Positions 35,467-43,737 of a DNA stretch of 64,000 bases are shown piece after piece. Location of the stretch: assembly GCF_018642165.1 (NCBI RefSeq), contig NZ_JAHHZM010000004.1, positions 397,064 through 461,063 of the forward strand, read 5' to 3'. The notes below the pieces were generated by a model. The model saw nothing but the letters and a program-made list of their open reading frames with translations, did no database searches and was not told the DNA's origin. The translations under genes were made by a program, and so were the position numbers. Numbering within the stretch: the first letter of the stretch is position 1; each line of letters opens with the position of its first letter. This stretch comes from Echinicola shivajiensis. GTDB lineage: Bacteria; Bacteroidota; Bacteroidia; Cytophagales; Cyclobacteriaceae.

Positions 35467-36759
35467 ATGAAACAGGCGGTTCTAATTATTCATGGTATTG
35501 GAGAACAAAAGCCCATGGAAACCCTTAGGGGTTTTGTGACAGCCTTAGTAGGGAAGGAATATACTAGTGCTCCAGATTTGGTGGATGATACTTTTGAGCT
35601 GAGAAAGTTGAGTTATTTTGATGAAAAAGGTAATAAACCCAATACTGATTTTTATGAATTATATTGGGCTTACAGGTTTAGGGATTCAACATTTTCACAG
35701 GTTCTAAAATGGTTTGTTGGATTGATTCAATCTGAAAATATTCCAAAAAGATTTTATTTTATCAAAACAATTTTGGTTTTGATTTGCGTGTTTTTCTTTG
35801 TTGTAATTTTTCTATTAATGCTTAATTTTTTGTGGGGGCCAGAAAAGAGTGGCTCCGCTAACATCTTTAGTACGTACTCTTGGGAAACAGTAGCACTAAT
35901 AGCGGAATTTATTCTTTCATTTGCTTCCTATTATTTCATAAAAAAAATAGCAATGACAGCAGGTGATGCTTCAAGGTATTTGAGTCCAGGCCCTGAGAAT
36001 ATCCAAGAAAGGCAGGCCATTAAAAAAGCCGGAATTCAAACCATTTATTATTTACATGAAAAAAAGGATTACGATAGGATTTTGTTGGTTGGGCATAGTT
36101 TGGGAAGTGTAATTGGATATGATATTCTTAAGCATGCTTGGCCAAAGTATAATCGAAAATTGGTGTTTGATTCACATAATACAAAAGACCATTTCAAGAG
36201 AAAGGCTGAATATCCATATAAGTTTCGCGATAGCCAATACCTCTATTGGTCAAGCCAAATCGGGCTGGACAAATGGAAGGTGTCTGATTTTATTACTTTG
36301 GGTAGCCCTCTTACCTATGCGGATTTTTTGTTGGCGGATAATAGGGAAGAATTTACACAAAGGATCATTCAAAGGGAAATACCTGTCTGTCCACCAGTGA
36401 AAGGTAATCTTGAGTTAGATGATAAAGATTATTTATTCCAATATGGTTATCTGGATGGTCAAAAAGTCATATTGCATCATGCCGCTCATTTTGCACTGAC
36501 AAGATGGACCAATATATTCTTCGAAGGAGATATCTTAGGAGGAGAACTGACTTCTTTGTTTGGCAAGGGGATCATTGACAAGAAAGTAGAATTGATTAAA
36601 AAGTATAAAGCCGGAAGAACTAAAAAGATTGATGGAAAAATTTCTTCCCATACTAAATATTGGATGAATGGTGATATGTTGAAGAATGAATCCGTAGAGT
36701 TGCTTAAGCATATTATATTTAAGAGTGGAAAAGGTTTGAATAATGAGCGATCAATGTAA
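35467..36759 (+). CDS. Membrane-associated alpha/beta hydrolase (predicted serine esterase/lipase)
   Basis: The 430-residue protein has an alpha/beta-hydrolase frame: the first strand VLIIHGIGEQKP (5-16) supplies the oxyanion-hole HG, the nucleophile elbow is LLVGHSLGSVIGYDIL (Ser211), and VSDFITLGSPLTYADFL and VILHHAAHFALTRWTN may hold the acid and His. Two hydrophobic segments (about 97-125 and 139-161) interrupt the fold before the elbow, so the enzyme is anchored in the membrane. This is a PGAP1/lipase-like layout with membrane insertion; I cannot name a substrate. The gene is richer in A/T and uses unlike codons compared with its neighbours, which suggests acquisition. Confidence 0.75.
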   Translation: MKQAVLIIHGIGEQKPMETLRGFVTALVGKEYTSAPDLVDDTFELRKLSYFDEKGNKPNTDFYELYWAYRFRDSTFSQVLKWFVGLIQSENIPKRFYFIKTILVLICVFFFVVIFLLMLNFLWGPEKSGSANIFSTYSWETVALIAEFILSFASYYFIKKIAMTAGDASRYLSPGPENIQERQAIKKAGIQTIYYLHEKKDYDRILLVGHSLGSVIGYDILKHAWPKYNRKLVFDSHNTKDHFKRKAEYPYKFRDSQYLYWSSQIGLDKWKVSDFITLGSPLTYADFLLADNREEFTQRIIQREIPVCPPVKGNLELDDKDYLFQYGYLDGQKVILHHAAHFALTRWTNIFFEGDILGGELTSLFGKGIIDKKVELIKKYKAGRTKKIDGKISSHTKYWMNGDMLKNESVELLKHIIFKSGKGLNNERSM

Positions 36760-36777
36760 ATAATGAAATAATGTTGA

Positions 36778-37821
36778 ATGAAAAAAGAAAAGGTCAGTAT
36801 TGGATGTCTCCTTGTCGCTGTTTGCTTTTTTATGTTGAAATGTACAGAAAAAAAGGCTGAATATTTTGTGCAAACAGTAAATGGTACGCTGAATATAGAT
36901 ACTTCAAAAGTATGGTTGAGTCATGAGCATCTATTGGTTGATTTTATTGGAGCTGACAGTATTCAGGATGATGATTGGGATGACACTGAAGTACTCCAAA
37001 CCATGTTGCCCTATTTGGAAGAGTTGAAATTATATGATGTGAATTTTTTTGTCGATCCGACACCCAATTACTTAGGGAGAGATCCTGAGTTATTAAGGGA
37101 GCTTTCGCAACAGTCTGGGATAAATATCATTACAAATACTGGATTATATGGGGCTGTGGGGAATAAATATCTTCCAGATTTTGCCTTTGAGCTCAATGCT
37201 AAAGAACTGGCTGAAAAGTGGATTGAAGAATATAAAAATGGAATAGCGGATACGGGCATCAAGCCTGGCTTTATTAAGATCAGTGTGGATAATTTGGACG
37301 TTTTGGAATCATTGGATGAAAAACTGGTTGAAGCAGCCGCGCTTACACATTTAAAGACTGGTTTGACGATTGCTTCCCATACGGGTGCAACAAAGGCCCT
37401 TTGGCCTCAGTTGGAAATATTAAGAAAGAATAAAGTTTCTCCCACCGCTTTTGTGTGGGTCCATGCCCAGGCTGAATCGGAGATGCCAGAGTTTATGAAG
37501 GCGGCAGAGTCAGGTTGTTGGATCAGTTTGGATGGTTTGGGCTGGGAATTGGAAAAGCACCTTGAGAAAGTGATTTTTGCCAAGGAAAATGGATTTTTGG
37601 ATCAAGTGCTGATTTCCCATGATGCTGGATGGTTTGATCCACAGAAAGATGAGCAGGAAATCGTCGCTTATACCCAGATTTTCAAAGAATTCCTTCCACA
37701 ATTGAAATCAGCGGGATTTACTCAAAGAGAGATTGATTTATTACTTAAAGTCAATCCTGCAAAAGCTTTTGGGATTAAGATAAGGGAGGTTGATAGAAAC
37801 GATCTTTTTGCACATTATTAA
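36778..37821 (+). CDS. Phosphotriesterase-family lipoprotein (amidohydrolase fold)
   Basis: The 347-residue protein has a lipoprotein signal (MKKEKVSIGCLLVAVCFFMLKC, acylated Cys 22) and the TIM-barrel metal site of the phosphotriesterase family: WLSHEHLLVDF (His-x-His), the bridging Lys in GFIKISVDN, His in IASHTGATKA, His in WVHAQAE, and Asp in LISHDAGWFDP. Family members include organophosphate hydrolases and, more commonly, lactonases. It starts 18 bases after the hydrolase gene, so the two probably form an operon. Export as a lipoprotein makes it an envelope enzyme. Confidence 0.88.
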   Translation: MKKEKVSIGCLLVAVCFFMLKCTEKKAEYFVQTVNGTLNIDTSKVWLSHEHLLVDFIGADSIQDDDWDDTEVLQTMLPYLEELKLYDVNFFVDPTPNYLGRDPELLRELSQQSGINIITNTGLYGAVGNKYLPDFAFELNAKELAEKWIEEYKNGIADTGIKPGFIKISVDNLDVLESLDEKLVEAAALTHLKTGLTIASHTGATKALWPQLEILRKNKVSPTAFVWVHAQAESEMPEFMKAAESGCWISLDGLGWELEKHLEKVIFAKENGFLDQVLISHDAGWFDPQKDEQEIVAYTQIFKEFLPQLKSAGFTQREIDLLLKVNPAKAFGIKIREVDRNDLFAHY

Positions 37822-37840
37822 TTAATTTCCACCTTTGTCC

Positions 37841-38647
37841 ATGCGCATTATATTAAGCAGGAAAGGCTTTGATATGCAATATGGGGGACAGCCAAGCCCC
37901 ATTTTGCCAGATGGTACTTTATTAAGTCTTCCTATTCCAGAAAATGCAGAATCCTTAACTTATAAGGAATTAAACCATAATGGACAAAGCTATTTGGATA
38001 TTATCAAGGCTTTAAATCCAAAAAGCTCTATCACTGCTAAAAGCGGCTGTCATTTGGACCCGGATTTAATAAAAGAGACAATTTTTAGAGGGGAGAATTG
38101 GAGCCCACTATTTGGTCAAATAGGAGCTGCCCAAGGGCATTTAGCCAAAAGTGGTGTTAGCAAGGGAGACTTATTTTTGTTTTTTGGGACCTTTCGACAA
38201 ACGGAAATGGTAAATGGGGTTCTTAGTTACGTAAAGAATGCTCCAGATGTGCATCTAATATTTGGTTATTTAGAAGTCGGGAGAATCCATGGTTGTTTTG
38301 AGGATTTTGAGGAACATTTGAAATATCATCCGCATGCTCAAGAAAGGTTTCGGGGAAGGGGTAATAACTGTATTTATGAGGCAAGTGAAAAGCTGAGTTT
38401 GCTACCGGAATTGTCAGGAGCCTCTGTTCTAAAATATCACGGTGACTTGCAACTCACCAAGAAAGGATATTCTAAGAGCAGATGGGAATTGCCAGAATTT
38501 TTTAGGGAGTTAACTATTAGCTATCACAGTGAAAAGTCTTTTAAGGTGGATTACTTCCAATCAGCAGCCAAGGGACAGGAGTTTGTTATTGAAGCCAATG
38601 GGGAGTTGATTGATTGGGCCAAGACATTAATTCAGAGAGGAACATGA
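37841..38647 (+). CDS. Nmad3-family putative nucleotide-modification protein
   Basis: I use the ATG at 37841 (268 residues; a TTG lies six bases upstream). The start MRIILSRKGFDMQYGGQPSPILPDGTLLSLPIPE, then SGCHLDPDL (about 66-74), FGQIGAAQGHLAKSGVSKGDLFLFFGTFRQT (about 90-120), and the later RGRGNNCIYEASE match what I remember of Nucleotide modification associated domain 3. Members occur in phages and bacteria next to DNA base-modifying enzymes, and the role is predicted rather than shown. No methyltransferase, glycosylase or TET-like gene lies nearby. It starts 20 bases after the phosphotriesterase-like stop. Confidence 0.8.
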   Translation: MRIILSRKGFDMQYGGQPSPILPDGTLLSLPIPENAESLTYKELNHNGQSYLDIIKALNPKSSITAKSGCHLDPDLIKETIFRGENWSPLFGQIGAAQGHLAKSGVSKGDLFLFFGTFRQTEMVNGVLSYVKNAPDVHLIFGYLEVGRIHGCFEDFEEHLKYHPHAQERFRGRGNNCIYEASEKLSLLPELSGASVLKYHGDLQLTKKGYSKSRWELPEFFRELTISYHSEKSFKVDYFQSAAKGQEFVIEANGELIDWAKTLIQRGT

Positions 38648-38765
38648 ATTTCTAGTTAGTGTCCCAAATAGCTTGATTTCTAAAGAGATTTAAAGGAAAG
38701 TCAGCCAAATATTTTTCTGTCCATAAGGCATTTTATAGTTTCGCAGCTTCATTAATTGAAAGGTG

Positions 38766-39860
38766 ATGACTTGTACTGCGAAGAGAAAATCAGTTAATAA
38801 TATCAGTGCTACCAATATTTTGCCCCAGACTCCCTTTTGGGCAAAGGTGAAGCATCAGCAAGGTTTTGTGCCAAAAGGCTTTGAGCTTACTGTATCCAAG
38901 GAACTATTGAATCCTTACAATGAGTCTGATCATAAGGTTCAAGAGGACTTATTGGTCTTGATTAAATATGTCAATGAGCAGGATTGCTTTGCCTATGTCC
39001 CTTATGGGCCAAAATTGGAACCTAAATTTGAACAACAAGGTTTGTTCTTGGAGAAATTATCAGAAAGCCTCAGGCCCCATTTACCTTCTAATTGCGTATT
39101 TATTAGATATGATTTGATTTGGGAAAACCAATGGGCCGATGAAGGGGAATACTATGATGGAAATGGTAATTGGCAAGGCCCGCCTTCTGCCCATACCCAG
39201 GAATTCAGGTTAAATTTTGGAACGGATAATTGGAAACTGAAAAAGAGCCCTGGAGATGCTTTGCCCAAAAATACTTTTTTTCTGGACCTTGAAAAGCAAG
39301 ATGAAGAATTGCTTTACGATATGCGATACAATACCCGTTATAATATCCGCCAGGCATTTAAAAAAGGGGTAGAGGTAAAGGAGTACGGGGTGGAGATGTT
39401 GGATGAATGGTTTGGTTTGTATGAAGAAACGGGAATTAGGAAAGGGATTGAATATCAAAGCAAGGACTATTTTCTGGACCTTTTTGAGCATCAGGATGAG
39501 AATGTTAGGGTATGCTTGCTGATGGCGGAATTTGATGGGCAGGTTTTAGCTTCGATGTTTTTGGTTTTGTCCAATAAGCGGGCAACTTATTTATTCGGAG
39601 CTTCATCATCCCATCAGAAGCAGGCCATGGGAAGTTATGCTCTGCAATGGGAAGCAATAATACGGGCTAAAGCTTTTGGCTGTGAAGAATATGATATGTT
39701 TGGTTGTGCTCCCAATTTAGATAAGTCCCATCCTTTGCATGGGGTACATTTATATAAAAAGGGATTTGGAGGGGAAATTTATCATAGAATGGGATGTTGG
39801 GATTATCCTTTTAAGCAGAACGAGTATGAGTTGATCAGAGCCATGGATTTGAATAAATAA
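38766..39860 (+). CDS. FemAB-family peptidoglycan-bridge type aminoacyltransferase
   Basis: This 364-residue protein (ATG 38766) has two GNAT-like halves: the N-terminal half with PFWAKVKHQQGFVPKGF and IRYDLIWEN (about 20-130), and the C-terminal half with MRYNTRYNIRQAFKKGVEV (about 186-204) and ASMFLVLSNKRATYLFGASSSHQKQAMGSYALQWEAI (about 256-292), the FemABX signature. FemABX enzymes use aminoacyl-tRNA to add amino acids to lipid II or peptidoglycan stems. The MurE in this window has the meso-diaminopimelate motif, so a direct crosslink without a bridge is expected and the true acceptor is open. Confidence 0.85.
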   Translation: MTCTAKRKSVNNISATNILPQTPFWAKVKHQQGFVPKGFELTVSKELLNPYNESDHKVQEDLLVLIKYVNEQDCFAYVPYGPKLEPKFEQQGLFLEKLSESLRPHLPSNCVFIRYDLIWENQWADEGEYYDGNGNWQGPPSAHTQEFRLNFGTDNWKLKKSPGDALPKNTFFLDLEKQDEELLYDMRYNTRYNIRQAFKKGVEVKEYGVEMLDEWFGLYEETGIRKGIEYQSKDYFLDLFEHQDENVRVCLLMAEFDGQVLASMFLVLSNKRATYLFGASSSHQKQAMGSYALQWEAIIRAKAFGCEEYDMFGCAPNLDKSHPLHGVHLYKKGFGGEIYHRMGCWDYPFKQNEYELIRAMDLNK

Positions 39861-39876
39861 TAAACGCCTTGATTGT

Positions 39877-40773
39877 TTATCTAGCCCCTTGAATATTCAT
39901 TTTCATGGTATAGACAGCATTGCTGGCAGTAATGAACAGGGTCTTCCTGTCCTTGCCACCAAATGTGACATTGGCCGTCCACTTTTGGGGAACAGGGATA
40001 TGTCCTATTTGTTCTCCTTTGGGATTAAAAATAGTGACGCCATTTCCGGTGAGGTAAACATTTCCTTTTTCATCGATGGTCATCCCATCTGATCCCATTG
40101 AAACGAAGAGTTCTGGCTTACCCAGTTTTCCATCTTTTTGAACTGGGTATTTATAGGTTTTTTTATCCCCAATATCGGCGATATAAAGTGTTTTGCCATC
40201 ATTTGTTCCGATAATACCATTAGGTCTTATAAAGTGGTCTGCGACTACCTGGACTTCTTGGTCATTAGGACTTCGGTAATAAACGCGTTGGCTATCCATG
40301 TCCATTTCTGTCCTTTCCCAATAGGGGCGTTGATAATAGGGGTCGGTAAAGTAAATCCCTCCTTTTTGATCCACCCAAAGGTCGTTAGGGCCATTGAAAT
40401 CTCTAGCTTCAAAGCCATCCGCTAAAACCTTTATAGCTTTATTTTTATCTATTTGCCAAAGTTGGAATTTTTCATCTGCGCAGGCCAAGAGGTTGCCTTG
40501 ATTGTCAAAATAGAGCCCATTAGCACGACCTGCATTTTCCATATATATACTTACATCTCCGGTTTCTGCTGACCAACGGTGAATTCTATTATTGGGTTGG
40601 TCTGTGAAATATACATCCCCATTGGGAGCTACAGCTGGCCCTTCAGTAAAGGCAAATCCCTCCGCGACAAGATTTGGACTAGCGTTGGCTGGGTAAAGGC
40701 TTTTTTCGGAAGTTTTACAGGAAAATATTGCCGTAAGCAGGGCCAATAAGATAAAAAGTGATTGGGTATTCAT
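39877..40773 (-). CDS. SMP-30/gluconolactonase-family lipoprotein
   Basis: The 298-residue protein has a lipoprotein signal (MNTQSLFILLALLTAIFSC, Cys19) and a six-bladed beta-propeller: EGPAVAPNGDVYFTDQPNNRIHRW (about 44-67), ARDFNGPNDLWVDQKGGIYFTDPYYQ (about 122-147), RPNGIIGTNDGKTLYIADIG, and DGMTIDEKGNVYLTG. The Glu in EGP, Asn in NGPND and NG, and Asp near ADIG are the family metal ligands. Members hydrolyse sugar lactones; in Bacteroidota, exported members often sit in carbohydrate loci. There is none here. Confidence 0.9.
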   Translation of the reverse strand: MNTQSLFILLALLTAIFSCKTSEKSLYPANASPNLVAEGFAFTEGPAVAPNGDVYFTDQPNNRIHRWSAETGDVSIYMENAGRANGLYFDNQGNLLACADEKFQLWQIDKNKAIKVLADGFEARDFNGPNDLWVDQKGGIYFTDPYYQRPYWERTEMDMDSQRVYYRSPNDQEVQVVADHFIRPNGIIGTNDGKTLYIADIGDKKTYKYPVQKDGKLGKPELFVSMGSDGMTIDEKGNVYLTGNGVTIFNPKGEQIGHIPVPQKWTANVTFGGKDRKTLFITASNAVYTMKMNIQGAR

Positions 40774-40836
40774 TTTGTTGGTTTTTTGGGTTCAAAAAAC
40801 TTAGCCAAAGTAAGGCTTTGGCTGAGTTATATATTT

Positions 40837-41907
40837 TTAAAGAAAATCAATATCGACATTGAATGGGTATTTCATCAGATAATGCAAGGCATCCTCTACT
40901 TTAAAGCCTTCAAAAAGGACTTTATAGAGATTTTCCGTAATTGGGGCTCGCATACCAGAGCCTTCCAAAAAGGTCTTCATCAGTTTTACAGTATTGATAC
41001 CTTCTGCCACTTCCTCCATGCTTGCATTGATTTCTTCCAAGGTTTCTCCTTGGGCAAGTCTGTAGCCTACGGTATAGTTCCGGGACAATGTCGAGCTACA
41101 GGTAGCAACCAAATCCCCAATTCCTGCCAAGCCTATGAAAGATTGCGTTTGACCACCCAATGCATTGCCTAGGTGGATTAATTCTACCATTCCCCTAGAG
41201 ATCAATAATCCTCTTGCGTTTTCTCCTAGACCTAAGCCTGCCAATGCTCCTGAGGCAATGGCTATGGTGTTTTTCAATACCCCACTGAGTTCTACCCCAA
41301 TGATGTCCTGGTTGCCATAAACCTGGAATTTATCTGAGCGCAAGAGTCGTTGTCCTTCAAGGATGACCTCATTGAAGCGACTGGCGACCACAGTTGCAGC
41401 AGGCTGGCCTGTTGCAAGTTCTTTGGCCAAATTGGGCCCGGCCAAACATCCTACCCTTACGACCACGGTTTCATTTAAGATGACCTCGCTCATGGTGCAG
41501 ATGTTTTCCCGCTTGATTCGACTGACATCTTCTAGACTTTTGCCCTCGGGTAAGTTTAATGCCAGTCCTTTGGTACCATGGATGAGGATGTGATAGGGAT
41601 GCAGAAAGGGGGCGAACTTTTGCATGACCTCCCGAAAACCAGAAGAGGAAACCACAGGAAACATTACCTCACATGAATCACAAATCAATTCCGGATCGGT
41701 GGTAGCGCTGATGTTTTCATGAAGGACCCTGCCTTCAACGGTATGTTTTTGGTTGATTTCATCAACGATTTCCTGCTTTCGGGCATAGACGATTACCTTG
41801 CTTTTGGCTGCAAGTATATTCGCAATGGCCGTGCCGAAGCTGCCTATTCCGATGACTCCAACTGGCTTGTCAGAATTATTTGAAGAGTTTTTCAAGGTCA
41901 TAACCAT
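40837..41907 (-). CDS. gpsA: NAD(P)H-dependent glycerol-3-phosphate dehydrogenase
   Basis: GpsA reduces dihydroxyacetone phosphate to sn-glycerol-3-phosphate, the backbone of phospholipids. The protein shows the Rossmann motif GIGSFGTAIANIL, HGTKGLAL, GPNLAKELATGQPAATVVAS, the catalytic-Lys segment VELSGVLKNTIAIASGALAGLGLGENARGLLISRGMVE, and TCSSTLSRNYTVGYRLAQG. It starts at ATG 41907 (another ATG is at 41901) inside the end of the acyltransferase gene, an overlap of about 32 bases, so the two are co-translated and together carry DHAP to lysophosphatidate. Confidence 0.95.
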   Translation of the reverse strand: MVMTLKNSSNNSDKPVGVIGIGSFGTAIANILAAKSKVIVYARKQEIVDEINQKHTVEGRVLHENISATTDPELICDSCEVMFPVVSSSGFREVMQKFAPFLHPYHILIHGTKGLALNLPEGKSLEDVSRIKRENICTMSEVILNETVVVRVGCLAGPNLAKELATGQPAATVVASRFNEVILEGQRLLRSDKFQVYGNQDIIGVELSGVLKNTIAIASGALAGLGLGENARGLLISRGMVELIHLGNALGGQTQSFIGLAGIGDLVATCSSTLSRNYTVGYRLAQGETLEEINASMEEVAEGINTVKLMKTFLEGSGMRAPITENLYKVLFEGFKVEDALHYLMKYPFNVDIDFL

Positions 41908-43612
41908 CAAGTCTGTTGTGATAAAAATATAATAGGCTCATATCTTGTGTGGTGATTTGCCCATCTTGGGTTTTGATCAAGGGACGCTTTGCGTGGTACA
42001 TCCCTACATTGGAGAGACCATGGTTAATGATGTCATCTAGTCCTTGTTTGAGGTGTGGAGCTACATGGACCAATCCTTCACTTCTTATTTCCATTATGCG
42101 ATTAAGTACCCTTTGACATTCGGATCTAAAATCACTGTATTCTAAAATTAGATCTTCTTCTGGGAGCCTTAACAAACTAAAAAGATCCATTTTATTATTG
42201 TTTTTCTTGATCATCTCAAAAGCGGTAAAGGCTACCAAGTGACTACTAAAGATTCTATTGATCTTATGGTATTCCTCGACAATCCTTTCCCCTAATTTTT
42301 GGGTATATACTTCCTCGCGTTGAGGGTCCTCGGTAACCTTTCCATTGGATATGAAATAATCCCTGCAATCAATTATTCTGTTGTCCTTGTCCAGACTGTT
42401 CCCATCTTTATCTACATAGTTGCCCAGGATATCCATGGCTTTTCCAATGGAGACAGAAATGTCCGAGCCCTTTGTAAAGAACTTCACCAAAAATTTAGAA
42501 ATTTTATAAGAGGTGGAAAATTCGTCAGTTTCCTTATAGTATCTTTCCTGCCCAGTAAGGCTAAGGTGTTCTTTGATCAAGCTTGGGGCTTCCAGAACAA
42601 AATGGTAATTGATGGTTACAGGTACAATAAATACCTTGCCACCAATGTCGTTTAGGCCTTTTTCATAATTGGCTCTTTGGGCTCCTATAGCTGTACTTAA
42701 AAGACCTAGTTTAAGTTTGGATTCTATTTTTCCGCTCCTAGAGCGCGTACCTCCAGGAAAGAATAAACTATGACATCCAAATTGGATTGCCTCACTGGAA
42801 TAGGTCTTCAAGGTTTCCAGGTAGATCAGATTTTTCTTTCTGCGGTCCACCTTATAAGCACCCAAGGCATTCATAAAATAGGCAAAGATCTGGATGTTGA
42901 AGAGGTTTAGTCCTGCCCCATATATAAAAGGAGGCATGCCCAACGTGCTGATCGTCCAACCAATGAGAATGCTGTCAAGGTTGCTGAAATGGGTAGGAAC
43001 CATGACCACTGTTCCTTTTGATGCCAAATTTCTGATTTGCTCAGTTTCTCCTATGATCTGGATTTTGTCCTCCAGACTATATTGCTTACTGAATATGGAC
43101 ATCAATCCTTTTACCCTACCTGCATTCAATAATCTAGAAAAGCCAAAGGTGACAATTTTTCTGGTTGCCTTATAGTGGCTGTGCTTAAAGTTACTGGCGA
43201 TTTCCTCGGCATATCGGGAAGTGATGTTGTCTAGTATTTCATGATAGCCATTCTTTTTTGATTCCTCTGTGCCATTTGTTTCTGAAGAAAGCTGCACCAG
43301 GGCAGATTTTACATTGGCCCAAAACTCCTCTTCATCATCGGGATCAACAAGCCAAGGATTTTGCTTTATACGTAGCTTTTCCCTGTAAAGTGTGGTCTCC
43401 AGCTCTTCCTTAAGAAGTTCTATGTTGTTGCCAGTAATATTGATGACGCTATCTTTACTGTGAGAAGCGATTCTCTGCACGAATTCTTTTCGGCTTTTGG
43501 ATAGCTTCACCACTGGCCACTCATCTTTTTGAGGAAGAATCGGGTCGTATTTGTGTTTGATATAATCGTCAGTCAATTGAAATAGTTTTGTTGAGTTTTC
43601 AAAGATAAACAA
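41876..43612 (-). CDS. Glycerol-3-phosphate/1-acylglycerol-3-phosphate acyltransferase, PlsB-like
   Basis: The protein (578 residues in the longest frame) has the PlsC/PlsB acyltransferase blocks: block I VPTHFSNLDSILIGW (HX4D, about 205-219), block II around PFIYGAGLNLFN, block III FFPGGTRSRSGKIESKLKLGLL (about 288-309), and block IV IVPVTINYHF. Long flanking helical regions on both sides make it closer in size to PlsB than PlsC. It precedes gpsA, so I infer acylation of glycerol-3-phosphate. The start is a TTG; TTG at 43576 is also possible, and a -7-like box at 43600-43607 overlaps the first codons. Confidence 0.82.
   Translation of the reverse strand: MFIFENSTKLFQLTDDYIKHKYDPILPQKDEWPVVKLSKSRKEFVQRIASHSKDSVINITGNNIELLKEELETTLYREKLRIKQNPWLVDPDDEEEFWANVKSALVQLSSETNGTEESKKNGYHEILDNITSRYAEEIASNFKHSHYKATRKIVTFGFSRLLNAGRVKGLMSIFSKQYSLEDKIQIIGETEQIRNLASKGTVVMVPTHFSNLDSILIGWTISTLGMPPFIYGAGLNLFNIQIFAYFMNALGAYKVDRRKKNLIYLETLKTYSSEAIQFGCHSLFFPGGTRSRSGKIESKLKLGLLSTAIGAQRANYEKGLNDIGGKVFIVPVTINYHFVLEAPSLIKEHLSLTGQERYYKETDEFSTSYKISKFLVKFFTKGSDISVSIGKAMDILGNYVDKDGNSLDKDNRIIDCRDYFISNGKVTEDPQREEVYTQKLGERIVEEYHKINRIFSSHLVAFTAFEMIKKNNNKMDLFSLLRLPEEDLILEYSDFRSECQRVLNRIMEIRSEGLVHVAPHLKQGLDDIINHGLSNVGMYHAKRPLIKTQDGQITTQDMSLLYFYHNRLDGYDLEKLFK
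43600..43607 (-). promoter_or_regulatory. Candidate -7 box for the acyltransferase-gpsA operon
   Basis: Read on the minus strand the bases are TATCTTTG, matching TAnnTTTG. They fall inside the longest acyltransferase frame, which would favour the later TTG start at 43576. One box alone could be chance. Confidence 0.35.
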
Positions 43613-43737
43613 AAATTGAAGCTTTGATAGTAAGGAGAACTAATATGCTAATGAAAACAAAAAAGGTATTTCAGCATGCCTTAATGAAGATTTTTTGATA
43701 TTTTGGATAATCTTTTATCTAATGTAAATCTTGTCCC

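Noticed and set aside
42299..42655. A 118-residue plus-strand frame opposite the acyltransferase gene
   Set aside because: It is antisense to conserved acyltransferase blocks; no independent signal supports it.
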